From: CAVSUZ01 sp963791885
GTDB taxonomy: Bacteria > Pseudomonadota > Alphaproteobacteria > Acetobacterales > Acetobacteraceae
Reading direction: 5' to 3'
Length of the DNA: 64,000 nucleotides
Assembly (NCBI GenBank): GCA_963791885.1
Contig: CAWBUL010000004.1
Coordinates: forward strand, 744,001-808,000
Every line of letters begins with the position of its first letter. Position 1 is the stretch's first letter. Positions 1 through 9,287 of the stretch are shown in pieces. The translations under genes were made by a program, and so were the position numbers. Below the pieces are notes generated by a model, which searched no databases, was not told the origin of the DNA, and saw nothing but the letters and a program-made list of their open reading frames with translations.

Positions 1-1131
1 CTGCCGGACAAGGCGATCGACGTGATCGACGAAGTCGGCGCCTCCCGCATGCTGCTGCCGGAGAACAAGCGGCGGAAGATGGTGACGCTGAAGGACGTGG
101 AGGACATCGTTGCGAAGATTGCGCGCATTCCGCCGAAAGCCGTCTCCACGGATGACAAGGAGACGCTGCGCAACCTGGAGCGCGACCTGAAGTCCATGGT
201 GTTCGGCCAGGATAAGGCGATCGAGGCACTCGCGGCGGCGATCAAGCTGGCGCGTGCCGGACTGCGCGAGCCGGAAAAGCCCATCGGTAACTACCTGTTC
301 TCGGGTCCTACCGGCGTCGGCAAGACCGAAGTTGCGCGCCAGTTGGCCTCGACCATGGGGATCGAGCTGATCCGCTTCGACATGTCCGAATACATGGAGC
401 GGCATTCGGTATCGCGCCTGATCGGCGCGCCGCCCGGTTACGTCGGGTTCGACCAGGGCGGCATGCTGACCGACGCGATCGACCAGCATCCGCATGCGGT
501 CCTGCTCCTCGACGAGATCGAGAAGGCGCACCCCGATCTGTTCAACATCCTGCTCCAGGTGATGGACCACGGGAAACTGACCGACCACAACGGCAAGTCG
601 GTCGATTTCCGCAACGTCATCCTCATCATGACGACGAATGCGGGCGCCTCCGATATGGCGAAGGAAGCGATCGGATTCGGCCGCGATGTGCGCGAGGGCG
701 AGGATGAGGACGCGATCAAGCGTCTGTTTACGCCGGAGTTTCGCAACCGGCTGGACGCCGTGATCACCTTCGCTGGCCTGTCGCCGGAGATCGTCGCTCG
801 GGTCGTCGAGAAGTTCGTCATGCAGCTTGAGGCGCAACTGGCGGACCGGAACGTGACGATCGAGCTGTCGTCCGCGGCGAAGGAGTGGCTGGCAGAGAGG
901 GGCTACGACCGGCTGTACGGTGCGCGGCCTCTGGCGCGGGTGATCCAGGAGTACATCAAGAAGCCGCTGGCCGAGGAACTGCTGTTCGGACGGCTTGTCC
1001 GCGGCGGAGCCGTGAAGGTCACGCTCAAGGAGAACAAGCTGGAGTTCGAGATCGCCGAAGCGCCCGTGCCTGCTCTGCCGAAGCCCGAGGAGGGCGAGGG
1101 GTCCGAGCGTGAGCCGGAGGTGGTGGAGTAG
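1..1131 (+). CDS. clpA: ATP-dependent Clp protease ATP-binding subunit ClpA, C-terminal part (5' end outside window)
   Basis: The open frame runs in from the left edge, so only about the last 376 residues are present. They cover the end of the first AAA+ module and the whole second one. Visible are Walker A GPTGVGKT (about nt 304), Walker B LLLDEIEKAH (about nt 503), the pore-loop segment GAPPGYVGFDQGG and the arginine-finger region TPEFRNRLDAVITF. The short EAIGFGRD segment corresponds to the ClpP-docking IGF/IGL loop of ClpA/ClpX, which separates it from ClpB. ClpA is a cytoplasmic hexameric unfoldase that feeds substrates to ClpP. The C-terminus is acidic (PKPEEGEGSEREPE), as in many alphaproteobacterial ClpA. 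The call is firm; clpS, if adjacent, lies outside the window. Confidence 0.97.
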   Translation: MPDKAIDVIDEVGASRMLLPENKRRKMVTLKDVEDIVAKIARIPPKAVSTDDKETLRNLERDLKSMVFGQDKAIEALAAAIKLARAGLREPEKPIGNYLFSGPTGVGKTEVARQLASTMGIELIRFDMSEYMERHSVSRLIGAPPGYVGFDQGGMLTDAIDQHPHAVLLLDEIEKAHPDLFNILLQVMDHGKLTDHNGKSVDFRNVILIMTTNAGASDMAKEAIGFGRDVREGEDEDAIKRLFTPEFRNRLDAVITFAGLSPEIVARVVEKFVMQLEAQLADRNVTIELSSAAKEWLAERGYDRLYGARPLARVIQEYIKKPLAEELLFGRLVRGGAVKVTLKENKLEFEIAEAPVPALPKPEEGEGSEREPEVVE

Positions 1132-1152
1132 CGGCCGTCGCCGGGGTGTCGG

Positions 1153-1596
1153 TCAGTCTGTAGCGACGTACGACATGTAGCGGATGATCTTCCATCCGCC
1201 GTCGCTCTGCCGCCCGAAAACATCCAGCCCGGGCTGAACCTCGGTCCTGGTCTCTTTGCCGGTCGTAGTCTCGGTCCAGGTCAGGCGGACGATCGCCAAA
1301 TCACCGGAGACGAGGATTTCCTTGATCTGAAGATCGTAGTGATACGCTTTGGACTGATCTGACAGCGCCTTGTGCAGGCGTTGGCAGAGTTGCGTGTAGT
1401 TCTGTTCGGGCAGACCTTGCACATCGTAGCGCAGATCATGCGCAAACAGGTCGCAGATATGGTCGGCGCGGCGCGCGTTGAAATCGTCGCGCCAGGTTTC
1501 AAGCATGGACCGGATTGTCGCCGCGAGGGCCGTGCTGGCAGATGCGGGCGTGATGCTGGATACCAACAACGCAAGGGGCAGCACGACCCGGATCAT
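1153..1596 (-). CDS. Secreted NTF2-like (SnoaL/DUF4440-type) protein
   Basis: The 147-residue protein starts with a clear Sec signal peptide (MIRVVLPLALLVSSITPASA, cleavage near residue 20). The mature part reads as a SnoaL/NTF2-like cone fold: a helical start (IRSMLETWRDDFNARRAD), a central strand region, and the closing strand pattern of an ionic or wide pocket (WTETTTGKE, DGGWKIIRY). Proteins of this fold act as isomerases or simply bind small ligands; no catalytic residues can be assigned here. It lies downstream of the M24 gene on the same strand with a gap of about 130 bp and may be read through from the catabolic operon. Function unknown. Confidence 0.7.
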   Translation of the reverse strand: MIRVVLPLALLVSSITPASASTALAATIRSMLETWRDDFNARRADHICDLFAHDLRYDVQGLPEQNYTQLCQRLHKALSDQSKAYHYDLQIKEILVSGDLAIVRLTWTETTTGKETRTEVQPGLDVFGRQSDGGWKIIRYMSYVATD

Positions 1597-1612
1597 CGCT
1601 GGCCAGCAGAAC

Positions 1613-1711
1613 TCAAAACGGCGCCGACGTCAGCGGTTCGGGTTTCGAGCTGACATTCCCGCCGAGCGTGACGGTTGCGCCAAGGGTGAGGCAGAAAGCG
1701 CGGCGGTTCAT
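1613..1711 (-). other. Short open frame with Tat-like signal start, possible remnant
   Basis: A 32-codon frame begins MNRRAFCLTLGATVTLGG, which looks like a twin-arginine or lipoprotein-type leader, then stops after SSKPEPLTSAPF. It lies between the M24 gene and the NTF2-like gene on the same strand. It may be the start of a lost secreted protein or chance. No ribosome-binding site was convincing. Confidence 0.2.
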
Positions 1712-1725
1712 AGTGGCGCCGACCG

Positions 1726-2967
1726 TCAGAGCAGTTTCTTCTCGAACGGGTAGGTGTTCAGCGAAATCGCGCCGTCCTTCGTGACCAGAACCTGATCCTC
1801 CAGCTTTACCCCGAACGACTCACCATCCTTCCCCGCATAGCATTCGAGGCAGAAGATCATGTTCTCCCGAATCACACGCTGGCCGGGGGCTTCCTCGTGC
1901 AGGTCTTGTGGGTAAGGGATGCCCGGGCCTTCGTCCTCCAGACCAGCCTGATGCACCATGGTACCGTAGCGGCCGGTGACGTAAGCATCGGGTAGTTTAG
2001 GCGCGGCGTGGGAGAATTCCGCGAAGGTCATGCCTGGTTTCATCAGCTCGCGCATGCCGTTCACGCAATCATACGCAATGCGATAGGCCTCTTTCTGTGC
2101 AGGCGTGCCCTCGTCGCCGCACAGGAACGTGCGGGAGATGTCCAGCACATACCCCTCGTATCCGTTGGCATCGGTATCGATGCCAACGAGGTCGCCAGGC
2201 TGGACGATCTTATCGTGCGCCTCCGACATCCAGGGATTGGTATTGGTTCCGGACGCAACCAGTCGGGTGAACAGGAACTCGCCGTGATTGCGCAGCAGCG
2301 TGTTGCTGAGGACAGCAAGAAGATCCATCTCACGCACACCCGGCCGGATGGCAGCTTCAAACTCGGCGAACATGGTATCGGCGATGGCGCAGTTCAGCAC
2401 CATCAGCTGCACTTCCTCGGGCGTCTTGATCTGGCGAGCATCGATCGTGGCGGGGCTGGGATCGGTGATGCGGATTCCGGCCTCGGTCAGCGCCATGAAA
2501 CCGTACCCGTCCAGTTTATCGACCGCGAGCGGGGCGCCGGCGCAGCCGAGTTCGGCCATGGCCGATTTGATCTCCGCCGCCCAGTTGTGCGCGCGGCCCA
2601 GACCGAGTGTCCCGCCGTACTGCCAGGAGACGAAGGGGCGCACGTCGCGGACCAGCTTCTGCGAGACGTGCATCGACGTGCGGTACTCGAACAGGATCGG
2701 CTCGCGCTCGACGGCAAACAGGCAGCACCGGGCGAGTGTCGTCGCGGTCCATACCCCCATCACGTCCGTGCCCGTGGCATAGCGGATATTCGCGGGATTG
2801 AAGAACAGCGCGATGGGAATGTCGTGCGCGCGCATGGCTTCGCGCAGCCGCGCGACGCGGTTGGCGCGTAGCGCCTGCATGTCGATCTCGTTCAGATTGG
2901 GCACGCGCAAACGCTGGACGTGAGGATTATGCGGCCGATCGCGGCCGGGGGCGCCGACTTCTTCCAT
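1726..2967 (-). CDS. M24-family metalloenzyme, DddP-like (DMSP lyase-like) or Xaa-Pro peptidase-like
   Basis: The 413 residues form an N-terminal creatinase-like domain (to about 165) and a pita-bread M24 domain. All six dinuclear metal ligands of the fold are visible: D264 and D266 (GIDTD), D276 (YVLDISRT), H339 (MVHQAG), E375 (FCLECYAG) and E390 (KLEDQVL). The surroundings (RLVASG.NTNPW, RYG.M.H..GL.DE, LEDQVL...TYP..KKLL) follow the DddP branch more than classical prolidase. The Asp six residues after the ligand His (D345), which is the catalytic base in DddP, is kept. DddP cleaves dimethylsulfoniopropionate, but many relatives have unknown substrates. It is the last enzyme of the operon, 4 bp after the FAD oxidoreductase gene, which points to a small zwitterionic substrate rather than peptides. 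Confidence 0.75.
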   Translation of the reverse strand: MEEVGAPGRDRPHNPHVQRLRVPNLNEIDMQALRANRVARLREAMRAHDIPIALFFNPANIRYATGTDVMGVWTATTLARCCLFAVEREPILFEYRTSMHVSQKLVRDVRPFVSWQYGGTLGLGRAHNWAAEIKSAMAELGCAGAPLAVDKLDGYGFMALTEAGIRITDPSPATIDARQIKTPEEVQLMVLNCAIADTMFAEFEAAIRPGVREMDLLAVLSNTLLRNHGEFLFTRLVASGTNTNPWMSEAHDKIVQPGDLVGIDTDANGYEGYVLDISRTFLCGDEGTPAQKEAYRIAYDCVNGMRELMKPGMTFAEFSHAAPKLPDAYVTGRYGTMVHQAGLEDEGPGIPYPQDLHEEAPGQRVIRENMIFCLECYAGKDGESFGVKLEDQVLVTKDGAISLNTYPFEKKLL

Positions 2968-2971
2968 GCAA

Positions 2972-4304
2972 TTACACCAGGGGTGAAGGTTTGGGGCGTG
3001 AGCCGTCGATGAACCGGGTGAAGCGGAAAGGCTGCGGATCGACGATCGGGCTATCTCCGGCGACGATGTCGGCCATCAAGCGACCGGCGCCAGGACCAAT
3101 GCCAAAACCATGTCCGGTGAAACCGGTCGCGATGTGAAAGCCGGGAATGGAGTCCACAGGAGAGATCACCGGTACCCCATCGGGTGTGACGTCGATCACG
3201 CCGCCCCAGGTCTGCGCGACTTTCATGTTCTTCAGCGCAGGAAACGCCGCGGTGGCGTTCTGCTTCGCCTGTTGCAGGATCGGTTCATAAGGTTCGGGAT
3301 CCAATGTCCGCACGGTCTCGAACGGCGACGGCGCGTCGAGCGCCCATTTCCGCGGCACGTTCCAATCCTCGATGAACTTGCGGCCCACGCGCATGCGCAG
3401 CTTGCGCCATTCCAGCCGGTAGCTGGGCAGGAAGTCGGTGAAGAAGGTGAAGGCGTCGGTGGTAATGTCGAACAGATTGCCGCTCCAGCTCGCGACGTTG
3501 TAGCCGCCGTCAAGGCGCTTGCGGACCCCGAAGCCGAAGCCGCTGGCCGAGGTTTCAGGCCCGCCGGACAGCGGCTCGGTGCGCAGAACCGAGGACATCA
3601 CCTTCAGCTGCGGCAGGCGAAGGCCGTGATTGCCGCAGAACAGCCGGGACCAGACACCGCCGGCGAGCACGACGCTGGTGCAGTCGATCCGGCCTTTCTC
3701 GGTAACCACGCCGCAAACGCGGCCGCCCTTCGTTTCGATGCCACGGACTGCGCACCCGGTCACCACCGCCGCACCCGCACGTCGGGCCGCTGCTGCAATC
3801 GCGGGCGCAGCCTTCTGTGGCTCGGCGCGGCCGTCGCTGGGCGTGTACAGCCCGCCGCGCCAGCTGCCGGATAGCCCGGGGAGGACGTCGCTGCAGCTCC
3901 GCATTCGTCAGCATGCGGCTATCCATCTGGTGCGGTCGGCCGACCTCATCGAGCCAAGCTTCACGCTTCTTCACATCGGCGTCGTCTCGGCAGAGATAGA
4001 CGATGCCGCACTGACGGAAGCCGGTTTCCGCTTCGGTGATCGTGTTCAACTGGCGCCAGATGCGGAGGCTTTCGAGAGCCAGAGCAGCTTCGCGGGGATC
4101 GCGGCCCATGGCGCGGGCCCATCCCCAATTGCGGCTGGACTGTTCGCCACCAATGTGCCCCTTCTCGCACAACGCAACCGAGATGCCCTTGCGCGCCAGG
4201 AACAGCGCGGTGCTGGTGCCGATAATCCCGCCGCCAACCACGACCACATCTGCGCGCGGGGGGATCGCGGTATCGGTTTCGATCGGGTCGAGGGGTGGTC
4301 CCAC
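2972..4304 (-). pseudogene. DAO-type FAD-dependent oxidoreductase, split by one frameshift
   Basis: Two overlapping frames make one protein of about 440 residues. The first (from a GTG at 4304) carries the Rossmann motif VVVVGGGIIGTSTALFLARK and the DAO-family signature EQSSRNWGWARAMGRD. It is coherent to about LTNAELQ. The second (from about 3904 to 2972) continues with LPGLSGSWRGGLYTPSDGRAEP and ends with the FAD-contacting GFTGHGFGIGPGAGR. The frames differ by one base near 3890-3905 (one extra or two missing bases). Family members oxidise secondary or tertiary amines such as sarcosine, glycine or N-methylated amino acids. The gene starts 3 bp after the demethylase-like gene. Everything else is well conserved, so a sequencing error is as likely as a real pseudogene. 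Confidence 0.8.
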
Positions 4305-4307
4305 GTC

Positions 4308-6359
4308 TCAAAGGTCCTTTGCCAGGCGCAGCGCATCGAAGACAGCCGCGTGAATGTTGCGGCTCGCCACCGCGTCGCCGATGCGGAACAGCCGGAAGCG
4401 CCCGTCCGGATTGCGCGTCACGGTCTGCGGTCGGCCGGCAAGCAGCGCCCCATAATCGATTTCGCCGTGGTTGACCGATAGCGGCTTGAGCGCCTGGTAC
4501 ACCTCATCCACCGGCAACGTGCCATGTTCCACCACGACCTGATCCACCTCCCGCTCCGTGCGTTCATCGCCGTAATCGGAACCCAGAGTCGCCAATAAAG
4601 CGTTTCCCTGACGTTCCACTGCCTTCAGCCGCGTGTTGATCGTCACCCGCACGTCGTTGCGCAGGAAAATCTCGGCATACGCGGCATGATTGAGTCCGCC
4701 AATTTCAGGCGCGAACATTCTTTCGGGTGTGACGATCTCCACATTGCTGCCGGCATGCACGAGGAATTCCGCCGTCTGCATCGCAGGATGGGCGCCGTTA
4801 TCGTCGAACACCATGACGCGGCTGGCGGGTTTCACTTCGCCGGACAGAATGTCCCAGGTGGAGACCACCAGGTTGTTGCCTTCTTCCAGCACAGCGGTGT
4901 TGGGCACGCCACCGGTGGCGATGAACACCACATCCGGCTCTTCGGCCAGGACCTCCCCGGCCTCGGCCCAGGTGGCAAAGCGCATGGTCACGCCGTGGGC
5001 TTCGATGCGCTGCATGCGCCAATCGATAATGCCCATCATTTCCTTGCGCCGTGGTACACGGGCAGCGAGCAGCACCTGACCGCCGGCGCGTTCCGTGGCT
5101 TCAAACAGCGTCACGGCATGGCCGCGGGCGGAGGCGACGCGGGCCGCTTCCAGTCCGGCCGGACCGGCACCGACGACGACGACTTTGCGACGCGATCCCT
5201 CGGTGAGCACGACGACGTGCGGCATCGTAGCCTCGCGGCCGGTGGCGGGATTGTGCACGCACAGCGCGTCGTTGCCCTCGTAGATTCGGTCCAGGCAGTA
5301 GGTCGCGCCGACACAGGGACGGATCTGATCCTCGTGCCCCTCCATGACCTTGCGCACGATATGCGGATCAGCGATGTGGGCGCGGGTCATGCCGACCATG
5401 TCCAGCTTGCCGCTGCTGATGGCATAGCGTGCCGTGGCGACGTCCTGGATGCGTGCGGCGTGGAACGTCGGAAACCGCGTGGCGGCGCGAACCTCGCCGG
5501 CGAAATCGAGATGCGGTGCGGACGGCGTGCCCTGGATCGGGATGACGCGGGACAGCGCCGCATCGGTCTCCAAATGACCGCGGATGATATTGAGAAAATC
5601 CACCTTGCCGCTGCCCGCCATGCGGCGCGCGATCTCCACACCTTCTTCGCGCGACAGGCCTTTGGGCCAGTCCTCGTCGGCGACCATGCGGATGCCGACA
5701 ATGAATTCCGGCCGGGTGCTCCGGCGGATCGAATCCATCACGCGAAAGGTGAATCGCAGCCGGTTATCGAGGCTGCCGCCATACTCATCGTCGCGCTTGT
5801 TGGTCGCGGGCGACCAGAACTGATCAGGCAGATGGCCGTAGGCGTCAAACTCGATGCCGTCGAGGCCGGCTTCCTCCATTCGGGCAGCGGCGGCACCGTA
5901 ATCGGCAACGATCCGGTCGATATCCCAGTCTTCCAGTTGCTTCGGGAAAGACCGGTGGGCCGGTTCGCGGATCGGGGAGGGGGCAAGTACCGGCAGCCAG
6001 TCCGCCTTGTTCCATGCGGTACGACGGCCGAGATGGGTGATCTGGATCATCACTGCGGCGCCGTGTTCGTGGCACTCATCGGCCAGGCGCCGCATCCACG
6101 GCACGATCTCATCCTTATAGGCCAGGAGATTGCCGAACACGGGCGGGCAGTCGGGCGAGACGATCGCGGAACCCGCCGTCATGGTCAGTGCGATGCCGCC
6201 TTTGGCTTTTTCCACATGGTACAGGCGATATCGGTCCTTAGGCATGCCGTCTTCCGAATAGAACGGCTCGTGCGACGTGCTCATGACCCGGTTGCGCAGG
6301 GTGAGATGTTTCAATCGGAACGGCTGCAGCAGAGGATCCTGGATAGCGCGGGCGCTCAT
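4308..6359 (-). CDS. TMADH/DgcA-like FMN/FAD oxidoreductase (Old Yellow Enzyme fused to FAD/NAD(P) domain), probable N-demethylase
   Basis: The 683-residue protein has an OYE-like TIM barrel (1-370), a cysteine-containing linker and a C-terminal FAD/NAD(P) module starting at VVVVGAGPAGLEAARVASARG. This architecture is that of trimethylamine and dimethylamine dehydrogenase, 2,4-dienoyl-CoA reductase and the demethylases of glycine-betaine or proline-betaine catabolism. The Fe-S linker reads RPCVGATYCLDRIYEG then DALCVHNP: three cysteines are present, but the second Cys of the usual CxxCxxxC motif is replaced (GAT). The ATG overlaps the stop of the ABC ATPase (ATGA). The linkage to an uptake system and a DAO-type enzyme supports demethylation of an imported N-methyl or betaine compound; the actual substrate is unknown. 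Confidence 0.85.
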   Translation of the reverse strand: MSARAIQDPLLQPFRLKHLTLRNRVMSTSHEPFYSEDGMPKDRYRLYHVEKAKGGIALTMTAGSAIVSPDCPPVFGNLLAYKDEIVPWMRRLADECHEHGAAVMIQITHLGRRTAWNKADWLPVLAPSPIREPAHRSFPKQLEDWDIDRIVADYGAAAARMEEAGLDGIEFDAYGHLPDQFWSPATNKRDDEYGGSLDNRLRFTFRVMDSIRRSTRPEFIVGIRMVADEDWPKGLSREEGVEIARRMAGSGKVDFLNIIRGHLETDAALSRVIPIQGTPSAPHLDFAGEVRAATRFPTFHAARIQDVATARYAISSGKLDMVGMTRAHIADPHIVRKVMEGHEDQIRPCVGATYCLDRIYEGNDALCVHNPATGREATMPHVVVLTEGSRRKVVVVGAGPAGLEAARVASARGHAVTLFEATERAGGQVLLAARVPRRKEMMGIIDWRMQRIEAHGVTMRFATWAEAGEVLAEEPDVVFIATGGVPNTAVLEEGNNLVVSTWDILSGEVKPASRVMVFDDNGAHPAMQTAEFLVHAGSNVEIVTPERMFAPEIGGLNHAAYAEIFLRNDVRVTINTRLKAVERQGNALLATLGSDYGDERTEREVDQVVVEHGTLPVDEVYQALKPLSVNHGEIDYGALLAGRPQTVTRNPDGRFRLFRIGDAVASRNIHAAVFDALRLAKDL

Positions 6360-8425
6360 GCCGGAGTTTGCTCCGGGGTCTGCAACTCGCGCAAGCGTGC
6401 CAGCGGGATGTGGCAGAAGATCATGTGCCCCTCGCTCGCCTCCCGCATCGGCGGCGGTTCAACATCACAGATCTCGCCCAACTTGCGCGGGCAGCGGGTG
6501 GCGAAGCGGCATCCCTTGGGCGGATGGAACCGGCTGGGCAGTTCGCCGGTGAGGACGATGCGCTGGCGATCGGCGGTGGGATCGATCGACGGCATCGCGG
6601 ATAGCAGCGCCTCCGTATAGGGATGGAAGGGCGGCGTGTAGAGCGCCTCGGTCGGTCCGCATTCCATGACCTGCCCCAGGTACAGCACCGCCACGTGGTC
6701 CGCGATGTAGCGCACCAGGCCCAGATCATGACTGATGAACAGCATCGTGGCGCGATTTTCCGCCTGGATGCGCAGGAGCAAATTGACGACCGCAGCCTGC
6801 ACTGACACATCCAGCGCCGAGGTCGGTTCATCCGCAATCAACAGATCCGGCCGTCCGGCAAAGGCGCGCGCGATCGCCACGCGCTGTTTCTGTCCACCGG
6901 ACAGTTGCCGCGGCAAGGCGTGTCGGGCCGACGGCGGCAGCCGGACCAGGCGCAGCAGTTCCTCCACGCGCGCTTCGATCTCCTTGCGGCGGCGGCCAAG
7001 TCGGAACTTGCGCAAGGCGCGTGCGATGGGCCAGCCCGCAGAAAAGGACGGATTCAACGTCCCCTCCGGATTCTGAAACACCATCTGGATCGCCGCCACC
7101 TGCTCCGCACTGCGCCGATCCACAGTGCGCCGCGCGATGTCCTGCCCGTTGAACCGGAGTGTGCCTCCGCTCGCGACATCCAGTCCGGCCAGAACGCGTG
7201 CGAAGGTCGATTTGCCGGAGCCGGACTCGCCGACCACGGCGACCACTTCGCCACGCCGCGCCTTGAGGTCCATCTCGTCCAGTGCGCGCACAGTGCCGTG
7301 GCGCATGCGGTAGAAGCGGGACAGATGCTCGGCCTCCAGCACGCTGTCCGCCGCGGCATCCCCTGCCGTGGGAAGGTCGGGCGCCACTGCTGGCAACCTT
7401 TCCTGCCAGCGGACGCAGCGCGCCGCGTGCGCTGTGCCAACGTCCATCAGTGGGATCGGTGAGCGCAGGCAGATGTCGGGCACGACCAGGGTGCAGCGCG
7501 GGGCGAAAGCGCAGCCGCGCCGAGGTGCGCCCGGGCTGGGAACCGTGCCGGCGATGGGTGCCAGGGCGGCGCTCCGCTTGTCCCGTCCGGCGCGCGGAAT
7601 GGCGGCCAGCAGACCGCGCGTGTAAGGGTGAGCAGGCGTGGCGAACAACTCGCGGACCGGTGCATCCTCCACCAACTCGCCGGCGTACATGACGCCGACA
7701 CGCTCGGTGACGCGCGCGATCAGTCCGAGATTGTGCGAGATGTACAGCAGCGCGGTATGGTGATTACGTCTGATCTCATCGATCAGATCGAGCACGGCGG
7801 CTTCGACAGTAACATCAAGGCCGGTGGTCGGCTCATCGAGAATGAGCAGCGCGGGATTGGCAAGCAGCGCCATGGCGATGACGACGCGCTGCTTCTGACC
7901 GCCGGACAGCTGGTGTGGGAATGAACGCAGAAACGCGTCGGGGTCGGGGATATGTACCTCGCGAAGCGTATCGCGGGCGCGGGACCAGGCCTGACTACGC
8001 GACAGGCCCTGGTGCAGCATCGGTCCTTCGATCAGCTGGCGGCCGACGGTCATGCTCGGGTTCAGCGCGCTCGCCGGCTCCTGATAGACCATACTGATTC
8101 GCGTGCCGCGGGTACGCTGCAATGTCTGCGCGTCGGCGAGCGTCAGGTCCTCGCCCTCAAACAGGATCTGACCACCGGTGATCACGCCGGCGGTGCCCAG
8201 ATAACCCATGATGGCAAGCGCGAGGGTGGACTTGCCGCAGCCTGATTCGCCGACCAGGCCGAGACTCTCACCCTCATGTAGCGTCAGGGAGAAATCTGGC
8301 AGCGCGAGAAGATGTCCGCGGCTGGTGCGGTACTCGACGCGCAGATCATGAATCTCGAGCAGGGGCTTGGGTGTGGCGGCCGGTGCGTCGAGCACTTCGG
8401 TTTCAGTCCGCGCGTGCGAGTTCAT
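6356..8425 (-). CDS. Fused double ATPase (DppD-DppF type) of a peptide/opine/nickel-family ABC importer
   Basis: The 689 residues contain two complete nucleotide-binding domains. The first has Walker A GESGCGKSTL, signature LSGGQKQRVV and Walker B ALLILDEP. The second has GESGSGKSTF, LSGGQKQRVAIARAF and LLIADEP. Each is followed by the oligopeptide-transporter C-terminal cysteine segment (RRGCAFAPRC and KGCRFATRCPRK). In most systems these are two genes (dppD and dppF); the fused form is common in alphaproteobacteria. The start at 8425 overlaps the permease gene by 23 bp, and the stop overlaps the next start. It energises import by the two permeases encoded upstream. Confidence 0.95.
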   Translation of the reverse strand: MNSHARTETEVLDAPAATPKPLLEIHDLRVEYRTSRGHLLALPDFSLTLHEGESLGLVGESGCGKSTLALAIMGYLGTAGVITGGQILFEGEDLTLADAQTLQRTRGTRISMVYQEPASALNPSMTVGRQLIEGPMLHQGLSRSQAWSRARDTLREVHIPDPDAFLRSFPHQLSGGQKQRVVIAMALLANPALLILDEPTTGLDVTVEAAVLDLIDEIRRNHHTALLYISHNLGLIARVTERVGVMYAGELVEDAPVRELFATPAHPYTRGLLAAIPRAGRDKRSAALAPIAGTVPSPGAPRRGCAFAPRCTLVVPDICLRSPIPLMDVGTAHAARCVRWQERLPAVAPDLPTAGDAAADSVLEAEHLSRFYRMRHGTVRALDEMDLKARRGEVVAVVGESGSGKSTFARVLAGLDVASGGTLRFNGQDIARRTVDRRSAEQVAAIQMVFQNPEGTLNPSFSAGWPIARALRKFRLGRRRKEIEARVEELLRLVRLPPSARHALPRQLSGGQKQRVAIARAFAGRPDLLIADEPTSALDVSVQAAVVNLLLRIQAENRATMLFISHDLGLVRYIADHVAVLYLGQVMECGPTEALYTPPFHPYTEALLSAMPSIDPTADRQRIVLTGELPSRFHPPKGCRFATRCPRKLGEICDVEPPPMREASEGHMIFCHIPLARLRELQTPEQTPA

Positions 8426-9287
8426 TCAAGCCATCCGCGAGGAGGTTGAAACCAAGCACCAGTGAGACCAATGCGAAAACCGGGAACAGCGCCATGGCGG
8501 GAAAAACCGTCAGCATCGGCGTCGCCTGCTGCACCATGCCACCCCAATCGGGCGTTGGCGGGGGAATACCGAGGCCCAGGAAGCCAAGCGTGCCGATGAT
8601 AATGGTGGTGTAGCCCAAGCGCAGGCAGAAATCGGTAATGAGCGGCCCGCGGCAGTTGGGCAGCATCTCCACCACCATGATGAACAAGGGCGTTTCGCGG
8701 CGCAGGCGCGCAGCGGCGATGAAGTCCTGCCGCACGATCTGGAGCGATAGCCCGCGTACAATGCGGGAAATTCCCGGGGCCGACGCCAGGATCACGGCGA
8801 CGACGATATTCAGTGCCGACGCGCCGACCGCGGCGATCAGCACGACGTACAGCACCACCACTGGGAAGGACAAGATCACGTCGCTGATCCGGCTGATCAG
8901 CGCATCAACCCAGCCGCCGTAGAAACCGGCGAGCAGCCCCATGCAGGCGCCCACCGTGTACGCCGCGAGCACCGAACTCGGCGCCAGCATCAGCACGATA
9001 CGAGCGCCCCATAGCAGCCGCGACAGCGTGTCGCGGCCCAGCGAATCGACGCCAAGCAGGTGCTTCCATGATGGGCCAGGCGCGCCCATGGCCATGTAAT
9101 CCTGTGCTGTCGGAGACGGCAGCGGCAGCAGCGGCACGATGATCGCAAGGATGACCCAGAACAGCACGATGCTCAGCCCCGCCATCGCCACGCCGGATGT
9201 CGGCAGCCGCCGCAGTAACCCCGGCGGCGCTACGGACGCCTGCTCAGCGATATCGATGGCATGAGGTGCCGTGATGTCGGATGCCAT
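8403..9287 (-). CDS. ABC importer permease, DppC/OppC type
   Basis: The 294-residue inner-membrane protein has about six membrane segments. The N-terminal helix (GLSIVLFWVILAIIVPLLPL) precedes the periplasmic segment with the LGVDSLGRDTLSRLLWGAR motif typical of DppC-like subunits. The EAA loop region is seen around ARLRRETPLFIMVVEMLPN. Its start overlaps the end of the DppB-like gene (TGATG), so the two subunits are translationally coupled. It forms the translocation pore as a heterodimer with the protein encoded at 9287-10294. Confidence 0.95.
   Translation of the reverse strand: MASDITAPHAIDIAEQASVAPPGLLRRLPTSGVAMAGLSIVLFWVILAIIVPLLPLPSPTAQDYMAMGAPGPSWKHLLGVDSLGRDTLSRLLWGARIVLMLAPSSVLAAYTVGACMGLLAGFYGGWVDALISRISDVILSFPVVVLYVVLIAAVGASALNIVVAVILASAPGISRIVRGLSLQIVRQDFIAAARLRRETPLFIMVVEMLPNCRGPLITDFCLRLGYTTIIIGTLGFLGLGIPPPTPDWGGMVQQATPMLTVFPAMALFPVFALVSLVLGFNLLADGLNELARAD

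Noticed and set aside
4686..6620. 644-codon open frame on the plus strand
   Set aside because: It is antisense to the TMADH-like gene, has biased composition (His/Asp/Arg-rich) and no domain. The minus-strand gene is clearly coding.
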